Below, one piece after another: positions 10,893 through 23,446 of a DNA stretch of 64,000 bases. The stretch spans positions 4,414,501 to 4,478,500 of the forward strand of contig NC_059564.1 of the NCBI RefSeq assembly GCF_905220415.1. The letters are read 5' to 3'. Positions within the stretch are counted from its first letter, which is position 1. Each line of letters opens with the position of its first letter. The DNA is from Colias croceus (taxonomy: Eukaryota > Arthropoda > Insecta > Lepidoptera > Pieridae). The translations under genes and the position numbers were made by a program. The notes beneath the pieces were generated by a model. The model had not been told where the DNA came from and did no database searches. It saw only the letters and a program-made list of their open reading frames with translations.

Positions 10893-11800
10893 TTAAATTC
10901 TAAATATGTAAGTACTAAAAACAATCAAACATAAACACATCCCGCTACAGTTTACAAATTATCACCAATCAGAATGTTTGCCTCAACTTTGTTTGCCCCT
11001 GTTTGCCCAAGCATTATTTGCCCCAACTGTTTGCCTAGGCATTGTGTTAAAATGTTTGCCGATCATGATCTTATATTCACTACTGGTTTCTGAACGGAAG
11101 ACTGCTTTTTGTGTTTCCTTAATTAACCATTTTTTAGGATTTTTAGTATATTTTTAATATGGCAAAGTTTTTCGTTAATATATTATTTATTGATAGATTG
11201 TAAATTTGAGCAGTTTGGTACGAATATTTTTATTAATAAAATCTTATGCTAATTCACACTATAACCAACATCTTTAACAAATTTCATATAAATCGGATCA
11301 GCTGTTTTTGCGATAGAGAATAACGTTTAAAAAAACTCGCGTTTATTTCTAATCTAGGTAATAATGTAAGAAAGAAACAATTATTTCTTATATTTTTATT
11401 TATATTCTATTTACAATATCTACATTTATTTTACTACCAAAAAATAGGAATTAAATAAATTTTAATGCTTAGATGACATTTGCCCGTCACCTACCTATCA
11501 TCAAAACTGCATCGCACGTGATACAGTAATTAACACAAACCTAACCTTTCGATCATATTGTGAACATAAAACATGAGCTACTAATTGTGATAAACGGTCC
11601 ACAATGCGGCTTATGAGTTCTGGCGATATGGAGTGAACAAACATACAAAAAAAATTGTGAGGGAGAGTAGCCTTGTTTGTGGGTTAAACAAGTGTTATTT
11701 TTATCGATTTTGAATTAAATACGCATCCGCCTACAAGGTCAAAATTAGCCACAACGCGCGGGTCCAACAAGTCTCGGGTTTCAGAGAGTCAAACGAAAAA
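10893..11800. other. AT-rich spacer with a TTTGCC-rich patch
   Basis: No gene. At 10975-11062 the hexamer TTTGCC recurs six times within about 90 bp; a related TTTGCC/TTCGCC-rich patch is near 58620-58720. A decayed Hel-A phrase (AAATCGGATCAGCTGTTTTT) lies near 11290. Confidence 0.4.
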
Positions 11801-12025
11801 TCCTACTAATATGTATTATAAATGCGAAAGTTTGTGAGAATGGATGGTTGTTTGTTAGTTTTGTTACACTTTCACGCAAATACTACTGAACTGATTACAA
11901 TATTTGGTATGTAGTAGCTGAAGACCCAGAATAAAACAGACTTTTTATCCCGGAAATCCCACAGGTACGGGAACTATGCGGGTTTTTCTTTGAAAACGCG
12001 GGCGAAGCCGCGGGCGGAAATCTAG
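11801..12025 (+). mobile_element. Helitron-like element, Hel-A
   Basis: TCCTACTAAT at the 5' end to GGCGGAAATCTAG at the 3' end. Confidence 0.75.
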
Positions 12026-12251
12026 TAGATTAGTAGAATAGTAAATAAATAAACTATTTTACTTGGCAAAGATGTTGCTTTCTAATGGTTAAATAATTTT
12101 TCAAAATAAGTTCAGTAGATACAGAGATTACGCCATACAACTTCACAAACGTTTTAATAATATTAGACTCTAGATAAAATAACTTTAAAATTAATTTTTA
12201 ATCGAAATAAGTAACTTGTAAATTGCAAATAGCATTTTTTGCTAATAATTT

Positions 12252-12417
12252 TTAAGCTATTGCATAGCTTCTATCGCGGGCCTTGAGCGCGGGGACTGAA
12301 TCTAGAAATTCCGTAACGAAAAAACCTCACGCTCCCCACTCCGACGGGCGGAGGTGTGGCTTGAAGGCAAAGCATGCAATAGCTTTACCGCGGCAGTCCC
12401 CGAGTGACACACGTCGT
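12252..12417 (-). repeat. Interspersed GC-rich repeat, family N
   Basis: Family N reads on its own strand GGGGACTGCCGCGGTAAAGC, then CCCGTCGGAGTGGGGAGCGT, then CGGTCCCCGCGCTCAAGGCC, and ends near AAGCTATGCAATAGCTT. Three copies in the window (also 25219-25418 and 48703-48856). Class unknown; it could be a SINE or a MITE. Confidence 0.65.
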
Positions 12418-12748
12418 TTTTATTTAAGTACCTATTTTGAAATTTACAAAAAAAATCTCGTGTAGGTATAATTACCTAAATAAAAAATACATAAAAAAAT
12501 GTATTTATATGATATATTTTACAAAAATTTCCCATACAAATGCATTTTCGCGATCCCACCCCAAATATTCCCATTCCGATGGGATTCCAACAAGATTACG
12601 TGCTGTAGGTGGGATGCAAGTAGAGCGGGACCACACACGACGTGCCACGTTGGATTGTGTGGACATGCCTTTGTATTTAATTTAGTTTATTTAGCTTAGG
12701 AAGATTATATCCGAAGTAGGATTGTAGTTTGCCTTTTCATATATTTAA
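12418..12748. other. Spacer with unidentified GC-richer block
   Basis: 12530-12665 is GC-richer (CCCATTCCGATGGGATTCCA) but matches nothing else here. No gene supported. Confidence 0.35.
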
Positions 12749-12968
12749 CTAGCTTTCCGCCCGCGGCTTCGCCCGCGCAGTCAAAGAAAAACCCGCAAAG
12801 TTCCCGTTCCCGATGGATTTCCGGGATAAAACCTACCCTATGTGTTAATCCAAGTTACCCTCTATATGTGTGCTAAATTTCATTGTAATCGGTTCAGTAG
12901 TATTTGCGTGAAAGAGTAACAAACACACACACACATCCTCACAATATTTCGCATTTATAATATTAGTA
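12749..12968 (-). mobile_element. Helitron-like element, Hel-A
   Basis: Minus-strand copy with hairpin and CTAG at 12749-12752; an AC run lies in the GTAACAAACACACAC part. Confidence 0.77.
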
Positions 12969-13198
12969 CCTTTGCATATAAATTTCCCGTACGAAAACAA
13001 AAGGCATGTCCACACAACACTCGGGAGCAATAAACAAGCAATATTAATAACGTTAATGGTCGCTGGTTCGCGGCGAAATGCTGTATCATTTGTGATGTAG
13101 TTCTACAAATGTATAGCTGTGGATAGTTTGTGGATTGTTATTAGAGTGTAGGTATACTTTACTTAGTGAATTGTTTTTAATATTTTTTTAAAATTTTT

Positions 13199-13320
13199 TA
13201 GGCGCGTTGAGACTAAAAGGTCGCGTCATGGAATACCGTCACGTCACGTAAGGCTTGGTATTTGAATCTTGCCAAAGAAGTTTCACTTCTGACACGTGTG
13301 CTCGGCACTTACGCTCTATT
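13199..13320 (+). mobile_element. Interspersed repeat G, 5'-truncated
   Basis: Family G core: GGCGCGTTGAGA, GGTCGCGTCATGG, ATACCGTCACGTCA, then AAGAAGTTTCACTTCTGACA and CACGTGTGC. Complete copies begin GAAGTGAAACTTCTTTA, giving a short inverted match with the right-hand GAAGTTTCACTTC. Confidence 0.65.
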
Positions 13321-13726
13321 TTATTTATTTTGATGAAAAATACAATTTATACCATGTCAAATAGCCTTACCTATCGCTCATAAGCGATCTCTACCAGGCA
13401 ACCTATGAAAGGGTTGTTTTTTAATTAGCAATCGAATAAGTGTTCAAATACAATTTTTGAAAATTATGTTCATGTTTATTATTTATAATAAAATTTTATT
13501 TCGTAGTTAATTTTTCCTTAAAAAATACATAATTTAATTTAATTGTAATTTAGCAAGCTTGTAGGTATATTTGTTTGTCGCTCTATCACTTCAAAATTAT
13601 TAGACCGATTGTGTTGAAATTTTTTGTAGGTACCTAGTTCTTTGGTAATAATTTGATTGCTTAGGATCGTATAGGACTTCTTCCTAACCATTGGCTTTGT
13701 CAGCTCTCTCTTATTTTATTTGTTTA
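13321..13726. other. Spacer with small repeat fragments
   Basis: CTATCGCTCATAAGCGATCT near 13371 resembles a piece at 37567-37600 and is probably a LINE 3' fragment. A decayed Helitron-like phrase is near 13560-13640. Confidence 0.35.
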
Positions 13727-13850
13727 ACTAGTGGTCCGCTCTATCTATTAAAAAAAACCGCATCAAAATCCGTTGCGTAGTTTTAAAGATTTAAGCATAC
13801 AAAGGGACATAGGGACGGAGAAAGTGACTTTGTTTTATACTATGTAGTGA
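13727..13850 (-). mobile_element. Helitron-like chimera, Hel-C 5' part with Hel-E-like end
   Basis: The 5' two thirds is Hel-C on the minus strand, but the 3' hairpin is missing and is replaced by ACTAGTGGTCCGC, which resembles a Hel-E end. Deletion or template switching would explain it. Confidence 0.55.
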
Positions 13851-14452
13851 TGATGATGATGGTGATAGATACAATAAATATCAATAAAAAAAAAACATCT
13901 TTTGTCTTTACTGTGATTTCTAAATTACGAAACTATTATGAAACAACAATTAAAAATCTTGCAATACATTTTTTCACAATTTAACAAGCCGGTAAACAGA
14001 AATTAAACATCATTTTGACTCCAGCACTTTCCGTCAATTAACAACGCACGTACATACATACAAACAAACATCAATCAAATTATCGAGTGTAAATTATAAC
14101 TACTGTACAATATACTTAAAGCAAACAATGTGAAAACACACGGGAGGAAGTCGGAAAATAAACGCTTGATAAACGCTTTGGTGTTTAATAGTTCTTTCCT
14201 CGTTCCGTTTCTATCCTATAAAATAAATAATTCTTATATGTATACTTAGGAGCTAAAGGGCAAAGGCTATACTATAAAACTAACTTTTAACCACTAGTTG
14301 TTAAATGTGTTTGTGCTGCATATTAAATTAAATTAATCTAAGTGAGTAAAACCGCAAGATTGAAATGAGAAAGCTTCGAAACTACTGAACCAATTTGACC
14401 ATTATTTCATCAGCAGGTAGCTACATTACTACTAAGTGACATATATAAACTA

Positions 14453-14653
14453 CTAGCTTTCCGCCCGCGGCTTCGCCCGCGTTTTCAAAGAAAAACCCGT
14501 TCCCGTAGGATTTCCGGGATAAAAACTATCCTATGTCCTTTCTCGGGTTTCAAAATATCTCTATACCAAATCTCATGCAAATTGGTTCAGTAGTTAAGGC
14601 GTGATTGAGTAACAGACAGACAGAGTTACTTTCGCATTTATAATATTAAGTAT
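14453..14653 (-). mobile_element. Helitron-like element, Hel-A variant (A')
   Basis: Shares the Hel-A 3' end (hairpin, CTAG) but has a different 5' half with GTTACTCAATCACGCCTTAA and CAGACAGACAGAG. The same variant is at 57432-57678. Confidence 0.72.
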
Positions 14654-15075
14654 GGATTGTTTAATTTCTTTTGAACTTGAATCAACATAGACGAAGCCAG
14701 GACTATATATATAACTAGTATGTAGATATTAAATAAAATTTGTATGTTTGTTTGTCCCTGATTAATTGACAAGCTACAATACTAATCGTCCGTGTGTTTC
14801 CACACTAAAGAATGGTAAGTACAATCATAGTTTGAGATCAAAAAATGTATTGGTACTTGATTATTGTACTGCGCAATACGGAATGAACGGATTTGATACT
14901 TTATATATTTTTTAGAATTAAGTATCAAATTTGTTTGATTTGTTGTGTATCATTTATTAATGTTTATATTAAATGGTTTTAATACCATTCTGAATTTTTC
15001 CTCCATTTTTTTGACCTTGACCACAGAATACTTAATGTAAGTAAGTAGTAGCTAACTTTAAAATTAAAAATAATA
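14654..15075. other. AT-rich spacer
   Basis: No gene or clear repeat seen. Confidence 0.35.
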
Positions 15076-15274
15076 TCTATACTGATATTATAAAGCTGAA
15101 GAGTTTGTTTGTGTTTGTTTGAACGCGCTAATCTTGGGAACTACTGGTCCGGTTTGAAAAATTATTTCGGTGTTATAGTTAGCTCATTTATTGAGGAAGG
15201 CTTTAGGCTATATATCATCACGCTACGACCTACAAGAGTGGAGCCACGGGGGTGAAACCGCGCGGAGCAGCTAG
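15076..15274 (+). mobile_element. Helitron-like element, Hel-B
   Basis: TCTATACTGATATTATAAAG start and GCGCGGAGCAGCTAG end. Confidence 0.75.
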
Positions 15275-16352
15275 TCTATAATAAATATGATTTTTCCTAC
15301 ATTTAGAACTAGAAATACGTGATAATCTGGATTTTACATTTATATACATCTTAATATTGCAAAAAAGATACCTATCTATTATTAAAAATAGAATATTTAC
15401 TAATAATTTTTTTTCGACTTTTCGTTTACCTACAATCTAAAGTCTAATCCTAATAAGGCAGAAACAGCTGAACACATTTAAATGAAATTGCATGCAGATA
15501 GATTCAAACCAAAATTTTTTCAACTTTTGCTGCGCGGGAAATATTCAATACAGACAGAAAAAAACCGCGAATCAAGACAATTTCATGCTAAAATCAATTG
15601 GTCAGTGTTCATAAAATTCACTAATTAAAGCTAGTCCATCTCAATTATCGTCACAGACTAAAAAACCATTGAGGAAAAGGGAATTTCAAAGGATAAGATG
15701 GATTTAATTAAATTGTAATTTAGGGATAAATTATGAATCTATAATGTGTGAATTTTAATAGGAAGGTAATATTATTTTAAGGGTATTGAAATAAAGTAAA
15801 CACATTTTTTTATGTAATTGATACTTTTATTATTCTTCATACATATAATATAAACTTAATAAATAATAATTAAACACCTTTTAATAAACATTACACGAAT
15901 TACATTAATCGAAAATTCCGTACAAGCAAAATTAAGACCTATGGAATTCCCTAAAAAATAAATAAAAAGAACAACTATCAAGACTTACAATAGTTAATCA
16001 AAACCTGTGGACGAAATACCACCTCGACTTGGGTGGTCTATCGCTGTCCCGCTCGCACGTATAGCGGATATCTCCTCTCTCGCTCGGCACAAAGATTATG
16101 TAAACAGACGTACCTTTATTACATTTATTGTCACTAATTTAGATATTTTAATAAATGTATTTTCTATAGTGTGAGAATAAAATATTAAAACTGGTTTTTG
16201 TATTGTGTGGGCTTTTTTGTTTATAGTTTTTGACTTTTGTATAGTGCCATGGTAGTGCTCACTTGGATTGATATTAAAATTGTTTTTAATGCGCGGAAAA
16301 AAATGTTAATATTAAATTTATTGGTGTTCTTGACAATAAATTTATAATATAA
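15275..16352. other. Mostly single-copy AT-rich DNA
   Basis: No gene supported. A GC-richer patch at 16010-16095 (TCCCGCTCGCACGTATAGCG) does not match other parts of the window. Confidence 0.35.
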
Positions 16353-16523
16353 CTAGCGGTCCGCCCCGGCTTCGCCCGTGGTACATGTTTACGTTTTCTC
16401 TACATAAGATCCATCCTCGTACTTCAAGAAATATAATAAAAAAAATAATTATCGAAATCGGTTCAGCCGTTCTCGAGTTATGCGCTTACCAACACATTTT
16501 GCTATTCATTTTTATATATAAGA
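16353..16523 (-). mobile_element. Helitron-like element, family Hel-E, first of a tandem pair
   Basis: Hel-E on its own strand starts TCTTATATATAAAAATG, contains CTTGAAGTACGAGGATGG and GAGAGAAAACGTAAACATGT, and ends GGGCGAAGCCGGGGCGGACC then GCTAG. This copy is directly joined to the next one with no spacer. Confidence 0.78.
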
Positions 16524-16693
16524 CTAGCGGTTCGCCCCGGCTTCGCCCATGGTACATGTTTACGTTTTCTCTACATAAGATCCATCCTCGCACTTCAAGA
16601 AATATAATAAAAAAAGAATTATCGAAATCGGTTCAGCTGTTCTCGAGTTATGCGCTTACCAACACATTTTGCGATTAATTTTTATATATAAGA
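16524..16693 (-). mobile_element. Helitron-like element, Hel-E, second of a tandem pair
   Basis: About 95% like the copy before it by eye and in the same orientation. Its CTAG end at 16524-16527 directly follows the 5' end of its neighbour. Confidence 0.78.
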
Positions 16694-17233
16694 TTAGGTA
16701 CAACATATGACAGTATTTCGAGGGCTTAAATATTCAGTGCGATTTCGTAATTCCTATTGAAATTGGCATTTGCGGACAAAAAATCTCAGGATATGAAAGA
16801 ATCACATGACAGTCATGACACAGATATTCGGCTACATATTATATTTTTAGGCCTAAGAAAAATACATAGATCTTAGCACCTGTATTAATTATTTGACCCA
16901 TAAATAGGGAAAAATAGAGTTTTGATTTTAGTATGATATGACCTATGTTTATGTAATATTTAATCATTTTACTGAGCTAAGCTATCTATCTTCTTTAACT
17001 ATCTTCTTTAGATTATCTGTCTTATCCATCTATCTCTTTATTATTGTATAGGTTAATGGGTAATATCTTGGGTAATATACATTCCTTCTCTTTGGCACGC
17101 TCTGTAGGCCCGTGTAGCGTCCTGCGCACAGCAGTTGTAACTGTGTGCGTAACTGGTTGAATATTTTGGTCTTAATTTTTAGAGTTGTATTTAGATTTAC
17201 TATATGATATAAATGGCAGTATTTTGAGTTCTG
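16694..17233. other. Single-copy spacer
   Basis: No gene seen. TATCT-rich low-complexity patch around 16980-17045. Confidence 0.35.
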
Positions 17234-17371
17234 ACGGCCAAGAAATGTGTTGCTAAACTCGAGAACGAACCGATTTTGTAACTATTTTTTTATTCCTTGA
17301 ATTACGAGGATGGTCCTTATGGAGAGAAAACGTAAACCTGTACAACGGGCGAAGTCGGAGCGGACCGCTAG
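17234..17371 (+). mobile_element. Helitron-like element, Hel-E, 5'-degraded
   Basis: Keeps GAGGATGGTCCTTATGGAGA and the 3' end GGAGCGGACCGCTAG. Confidence 0.65.
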
Positions 17372-18302
17372 TCTTTACATAAATAACCCATCTTTATATA
17401 ATATTTCATGGTTAAGCTTATGTTTCTACAATAGTTATGTCTTGAAATATATGCTATTCTTATGTTTAGAGGAAGTCGTGAAAGGTTTATAGTTAATGTT
17501 TTCTTCTCAGTAATATAAGTTGAGCACTATTTTATTAAATTTTAATTGAAATAATATCTAATATTACAAGTGCAGTGTGTAATACTAACGTGCCTTAACA
17601 AGGTAAATGAATTTACTTTACAGCTACATATTTAATAAAACAAATTTACACTTCAATATTATTTATTTGCATAAATTTAAATCTATATTTAACTTTGATA
17701 AAAGCCTAGCTTATAAATAAATATTGTAACCAATTACTATAATCTCTATAAATGTCAACTCTACTAAAATTAATCTTTTAATTTTGAACCCTTTAATATA
17801 TGCCTGTCGTTTCACACTCGTTGATTATGCGTATTCCATCTCATTCCCTCATTTGCACTTATGACCTTTCCTCCATCTTCCCTCTCTCTCATTCGTATGG
17901 AGAAAGCTGTACCCATCTCTGTCACTCGTAATAAGGTTGGTTAAAATTTTTTTATTTCTTAATTCAAATTTATTACGAGATGATAAAATGCGAACTTTTT
18001 GTAGTTTTTCGCGAGTTTGTTTTAAAAGTATTTTAGAAAGTATTAAATATTTCTATGCACTAAAACTACGTTTTCCAAATGATTGCGTATTATCAAAAAG
18101 TGTTTGTTTGTATGTTTGCTTGAACGCGCTAATCTCAGGAACCAAGGGTCCCATTTGGCTAAATATTTCATTTTTTTATTATTTATAGGAATCGAACCCA
18201 GAACCTGTATCGAAGACATATTGTAATCCAGGATTTAATCAAGTTTAAGTTTTTCGTTTGCTGGTAATCAAAATATGTTCAGCAAGTCCAGAGACTTCAC
18301 TA
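17372..18302. other. AT-rich DNA
   Basis: No gene supported. A decayed Hel-B-like phrase (TTGAACGCGCTAATCTCAGG) is at 18120-18140 and a reverse B-box-like word near 18188. Confidence 0.4.
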
Positions 18303-18489
18303 GTATACATAGTATAAAACAAAGTCGCTCTTTCTGTCCCTATGTCCCTTTGTATGCTTAAATCTTTAAAACTACGCAACGGACTTTGATGCGGTTTTTT
18401 TTAATAGTTAGAGTGATTCAAGAGGAAGGTAGGTATATAATTTATTAGGTTTTAGACAAAGCCCGGCGAAGCCGCGGGCGTTAAACTAG
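18303..18489 (+). mobile_element. Helitron-like element, Hel-C
   Basis: Plus-strand copy ending GCGGGCGTTAAACTAG. Confidence 0.73.
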
Positions 18490-19117
18490 TATTATAATAA
18501 AATAGTCTTGAAGTGTTCTCTACCTTTTGGTGGACTTTGGATTTCATATGGATCGATTTGAAGTTTGAACGTTTGTAATTTGCATGAATGTGATCTCCTC
18601 CTTGGTAGGTACAGTGATTGACGCGTGAGCGAAGAACAGAAAGGAACTAGACCACATTCAACGGGATTGAACCCAGCACCCTTTTATCAAAACTCACTTA
18701 AACTTAATGTGAATCATTAAGAACATTGATTACCATGATCGTAAAATAATTTTATATACTTACCTACTTACTTATTAGAACACTAGTTGACCCGTGGCTT
18801 CTTAGGAAATCAAACAATAATATGTTTGTATCAACAAGTTCAGTTTAAAATTTTACGACTAGATAGATACTTATAAAAAAAGCTTAAAGTTACTTTTATC
18901 TGTAAGTACTTACTCTATTACCTACTAGTTGAAGACAGAAGAGTTTGTTTGTTTGAACGCGCTAATCTCAGGAACTACTAAGCAGTAAGCACATCACTGA
19001 ATAAGTAATGAATGACTAATTCAAATCGTTAAGATCTACCAAATTTTATTATTTTACTTGCTCTTTTTCTTTTGGTTAATAATTATTAATTTACATTGCT
19101 GACCCTACAAACGTGTA
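18490..19117. other. Spacer with Hel-B fragment
   Basis: 18918-18980 holds only the 5' part of a Hel-B copy (GAGTTTGTTTGTTTGAACGC). Otherwise nothing recognised. Confidence 0.4.
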
Positions 19118-19270
19118 TTTTTTGAAGTGAACCTTCTATAGGCGCGTTGAGAGTAAAGTTTTAAGGTCGCGTCATTGCAATACCGTCACGTCATGGAGTA
19201 AGGCGACAATTATGGTATATTTGAAACATGTCAAAGAGGTTTTACTTCTGACACGTGTGCGAGCACGCGT
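19118..19270 (+). mobile_element. Interspersed repeat G
   Basis: Starts TTTTTGAAGTGAACCTTCTA and ends CTGACACGTGTGCGAGCACG; all family G blocks in order. Confidence 0.68.
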
Positions 19271-19784
19271 TTTTTTTTAATTAGGTAGGTAACTATCATT
19301 CCCCTAGATCTAGTCTATCATCTATGCCACTCTATGCCTTCTTTCCTTCACGATCAGACCTATTTATTAAAAATAACCTAACCCTTGACATTTACCAAAA
19401 ACAAAATTGCACAGACAATAAACCGAACTCATAACACAGATTACATCGAAGATCTCAGATACCTTCGCTACACGCGTCTAACGAGCCCGCGCGTCGCGTT
19501 TTGACAGCTGTCACTTGTCAAACAAGATGGCGGCAACTGTCAAAATAGGCGCGTAATTGATCAGAATGTTTTGGGCCAATGGTTCGGATTAATGTAATTT
19601 GTAACGTTATATTTTGTTGATGGCTTGATTGCTTTTTGTGTACCCTTGAGTTGATTATTTATGGTTGGTTTGGAAGGACTTATAGGTTATTTTTAAGGTA
19701 CCTAACCTATACAATATTACGTAGATATACACAACAAGGACTAAAGCATAGCCCATAGACAAATATTATTTATAAAATCTAATA
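19271..19784. other. Single-copy island with a PHO/YY1-like word
   Basis: 19470-19560 is GC-richer and holds GACAGCTGTCA at 19503-19513 and AAGATGGCGGC at 19524-19534, an exact YY1/PHO-type word. Function is not shown by sequence alone. Confidence 0.35.
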
Positions 19785-20000
19785 TCTAATATATAATATT
19801 ATAAAGGCGAAAGTTTGTATGGATGTATGGATGTTTGTCACGTAAAAACTACTGAACCGATTACAATGAAATTTAGCACACATATAGAGGGTAACTTGGA
19901 TTAACACATAGGATAGTTTTTATCCCGGAAATCCCACGGGAACGGGAACTATGCGGGTTTTCCTTTGCAAACGCGGGCGAAGCCGCGGGCGGAAATATAG
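19785..20000 (+). mobile_element. Helitron-like element, Hel-A
   Basis: Hel-A copy with a GGATGTATGGATGTTT stretch; the 3' CTAG has become ATAG. Confidence 0.72.
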
Positions 20001-21756
20001 TCTATCATATAAGGAGATATTTAAAATATTTCTAAGCTTTTTTCCAGCAATTTACGTACATTGGTAGTTTCTCTCTATGTACCTATCATTCTTTCTGCAT
20101 TTTTTTTTAAATATACTTACGGACATACAGACTTACAGACTAAGATTACAGAGATATGATATATTGTAGAATCACAAACATGAAAATTACTACAAAACTA
20201 AATGTAATAAATAACCTAAAACGACAGTTTAGTGCTCCTATAGTCTTAATTGTTACACCTAAACAGCTACACCGATTCAGATGATATTTCACACAACCTA
20301 TCATTTAGCGAAAAATACTAGCCAAAAATAGCGCCAAAACCACTGTGCTATTTTTAATAAAATTCCCATCACTAATTGCTCAGCATATATCAATTACGGG
20401 GCAATAAAAAATAATTGTATTAATTAAAAACTGTAAATTGATACATTATGCGCGGCCACCCGGATGGCGGTCTTTTATTTGCATGCGTTTGATAGATAGC
20501 GAATCCTGAGAGATGATTGGTTGCGCGATAGGGCTGTCACACGAAATTAATAATATTTTTTAAATGTCAAATGAGAAAAAAATTTGATTTTATGTTCGTT
20601 TAAAATAAATGATGTAGAATTAAACTAATAAATTATCGACTAGTATTGAAAATTATTCAAGCTACGGTTTTAAAAATTGTGACTTTGTTTTTTACTATAA
20701 GTAAATAACTATTGAAACTACACAAAACAACGAATAATTAAAAATATCAAACATAATAAATGTTATTTTTGCAACCTAAAATTGTTATTCACAAAAAGTA
20801 AAAATTAATAGAGTCAATCATATGTTGCAACTCGCCGAATGTAAGGAAATAGTACTACCACAGAATACATAATAGTAGCTAAACGCTACAGAACGGACAC
20901 TCTCCGCCTCCCGCCAAAATTAAACACTTACCTCACCCCGCACGATCAGCCTGAAAATGGTCCGTATTTGTCTGCAAGGACGATACGCAACGAAGATTGA
21001 CAACATTTATTATTTTGGATTTGTGATTATCGTTTTTCGTAGAAAATGGTTAGATATTTTGCTGTTTACGGATGTGTTTCACTTTCATCAGAAAAACGCG
21101 AATTTTTTTACGCTAGTCACAATTGTGCCAACCATAAAGCGTTAAGGGGGGTTAGGCGGTCAGCGAAAATTCAGCTATTCGGGCCTGAGGTAAGCGGTGA
21201 GGGGGTCCACGTTTAGTATGGAATCAACGTGCTCGAAACTAAAAATCGTAAGCGCCATTCACATTTTTATCAAAAAGTGAATGAAAATATTTAGTATTTT
21301 CTAAATCTAAAACAGTCACGAAATCGAGAAGGTAAATGCCTATGTACTTGTGATTTTATACGAATTATTATCGTAAAATACGGTTGTAATGAGCATTTAT
21401 ATGATATTTTAGAGGTAACTTCAGGATTTTTTTTTATCGAGCAAAAGTTTTCCAATCGTGTTTTGGAAACAGTCATCCCATCACACATACGTTCTGTAAT
21501 ACATATTAGAAATTTCAGTGCGAAAAAACCTCAATATTTTCAATTATAGCTCATAGAAAACAGTCCATTTTTCCGTGTTCACCTACTAAGGGCCCTTAAC
21601 ACACACATTTACAGTCTCTACAGTGTGACTGTCAAAACGATAATTTTGTATGGAGTGTCCGGGGTGTGGTACTACTTTGAAGTACCTTAGTAGGTAGTTA
21701 TAATAGTACCTATGTTGAGTTAGGTTTTAATTGTAGGCGTAATATTTTGTAAACTA
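20001..21756. other. Largely single-copy intergenic DNA
   Basis: No gene supported. 20445-20540 (CACCCGGATGGCGGTCTTTT, TTTGCATGCGTTTG) is GC-richer and single-copy here. 20890-20950 and 21145-21215 look weakly inverted (CACTTACCTCACC versus GAGGTAAGCGGTGAG), possibly an old inverted-repeat element. Confidence 0.35.
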
Positions 21757-21968
21757 TCACTACATAGTATAAAACAAAGTCGCTTTCTCTGTCCCTATGT
21801 CCGTTTGTATGCTTAAATCTTTCAAACTACGCAACGGATTTTGATGCGGTTTTTTTTTAATAGATTGAAAAAAACCGCATCACCGCTTGAGTGATTCAAG
21901 AGGAAGGTTTTAGTTTATAATTTATTAGGTTTTAAACAAAGCGGGCGAAGCCGCGGGTGGTAAGCTAG
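21757..21968 (+). mobile_element. Helitron-like element, Hel-C with internal inversion
   Basis: TCACTACATAGTATAAAAC start and GGTAAGCTAG end. Near 21850-21895 a short inverted copy of its own GATGCGGTTTTTTTT core follows the normal one. Confidence 0.73.
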
Positions 21969-22283
21969 TTATTTAATAAATCTTAATTAAAATTCATAAA
22001 GTGGCAACCCTAGCGCACATTGTATGAAACTCCTAAAGTAATTAGCAGCAATAATCCCTCGATACGCTATAATTAAGACTACCTTCGTCTCACGGTTTTA
22101 CTCGTTTTAGTATTAAGCCATTAAACTTATTTATTAATGAAGGTATTAATAAATGTCATTTAAGAAAGTCATGTGAAAATAATTTATTATTGATAAGAAG
22201 AAAGATAAGATATAAAAAACAAGTAGGTACCTAAATGTATTAATTAAAATTATATTGTTAAATTTCTAATGTATACGTAACAC
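21969..22283. other. AT-rich spacer
   Basis: Nothing recognised. Confidence 0.35.
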
Positions 22284-22504
22284 CTAGCTTTCCGCCATCG
22301 GCTTCGCCCGCTTTGTCTAAAACCTAAAGAATTACCTATGTACCTTCCTCGAGAACCACACTATCTATTAAAAAAAAACCGCATCAAAATCCGTAGCGTA
22401 GTTTTAAAGATTTAAGCATACCTACGCATCCCTATGAATGCTTAAATCTTTAAAAGGGATTTATAGTGACAAAGAAAGCGACTTTGTTTTACACTATGTA
22501 GTGA
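22284..22504 (-). mobile_element. Helitron-like element, Hel-C
   Basis: CTAG at 22284-22287; the CTTAAATCTTTAAA part appears twice in opposite orientation near 22410-22455. Confidence 0.73.
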
Positions 22505-23211
22505 TATTAGCCCCATAATCTTAAAGTAGGGAAACATATTTTTAATTTCAGTCAGGCTTCCTTATAATATAAACTTAATGTACCTGTCATTCAATCCCGG
22601 AATCTATTTTTTACTCAGTAACCAGTTTAATAAACAAACAAACAAAAAAACAAGAAATTAGCATCACACATCAACAAACAAACAAATATAATAAATTCAA
22701 TAATAATAAAAACATCTTGAAATGCCGCATACAATTACTCAACACCTTTCCTTTGCTTGTGGCTAACGTGTGTGGCCTAGACAATCTATATGATATACAA
22801 GAACCAGTTTAAAAGACCTCCATTTTCATACAAAATCATTAACAACACAGCTCTACATATACTAGCCATTAAAACCAGCTAAAAAACCCGCGTTTAAAAA
22901 CATAAAGTACGTATAGAGAGGTCTTCCAAACTGGCCGGTTCGCTTACAAAAACGACCAAATACAAAGGCCTCCAAATTCCAACCAGTTACATGAAACGAG
23001 GGTTCAACACAAATTGGTCGTTTAGCGCTAGTCGCGATGTGGGTGGTCCGACATTTTTATTTACCCGTCAAAAGGTCATTCACCCCGTCCGATTACGCGA
23101 CACTTGATTTTTTTATTTTTTATTTTTACAGTTGGTTCGCGTTTTGAATAATATTTAATTCATAATATTTGTTTGAATGAATTGAGATGGCTTTGCAGGT
23201 TTTATATTTTA
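22505..23211. other. Single-copy spacer
   Basis: No gene or known repeat. 22880-23110 is GC-richer than its surroundings. Confidence 0.35.
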
Positions 23212-23446
23212 CTAGATTTCCGCCCGCGGCTTCACCCGCGTTTGCAAAGGAAAACCCGCATAGTTCCCGTTCCCGTGGGATTTCCGGGATAAAAACTATC
23301 CTATGTGTTAATCCAAGTTACCCTCTATATGTGTGCTAAATTTCATTGTAATCGGTAGAGTAGTTTTTACGTGAAAGAGTAGGTAACAAACATCCATACA
23401 TCCATACATCCATACTTACAAACTTTCGCCTTTATAATATAAAAAT
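23212..23446 (-). mobile_element. Helitron-like element, Hel-A
   Basis: Hairpin and CTAG at 23212-23215; contains a CATC/CATACATC microsatellite near 23391-23416. Resembles the copy at 19785-20000. Confidence 0.75.

Noticed and set aside
20890..21215. Inverted-repeat transposon
   Set aside because: The matching ends are short and imperfect and no target duplication was seen; kept only as a remark in the region note.
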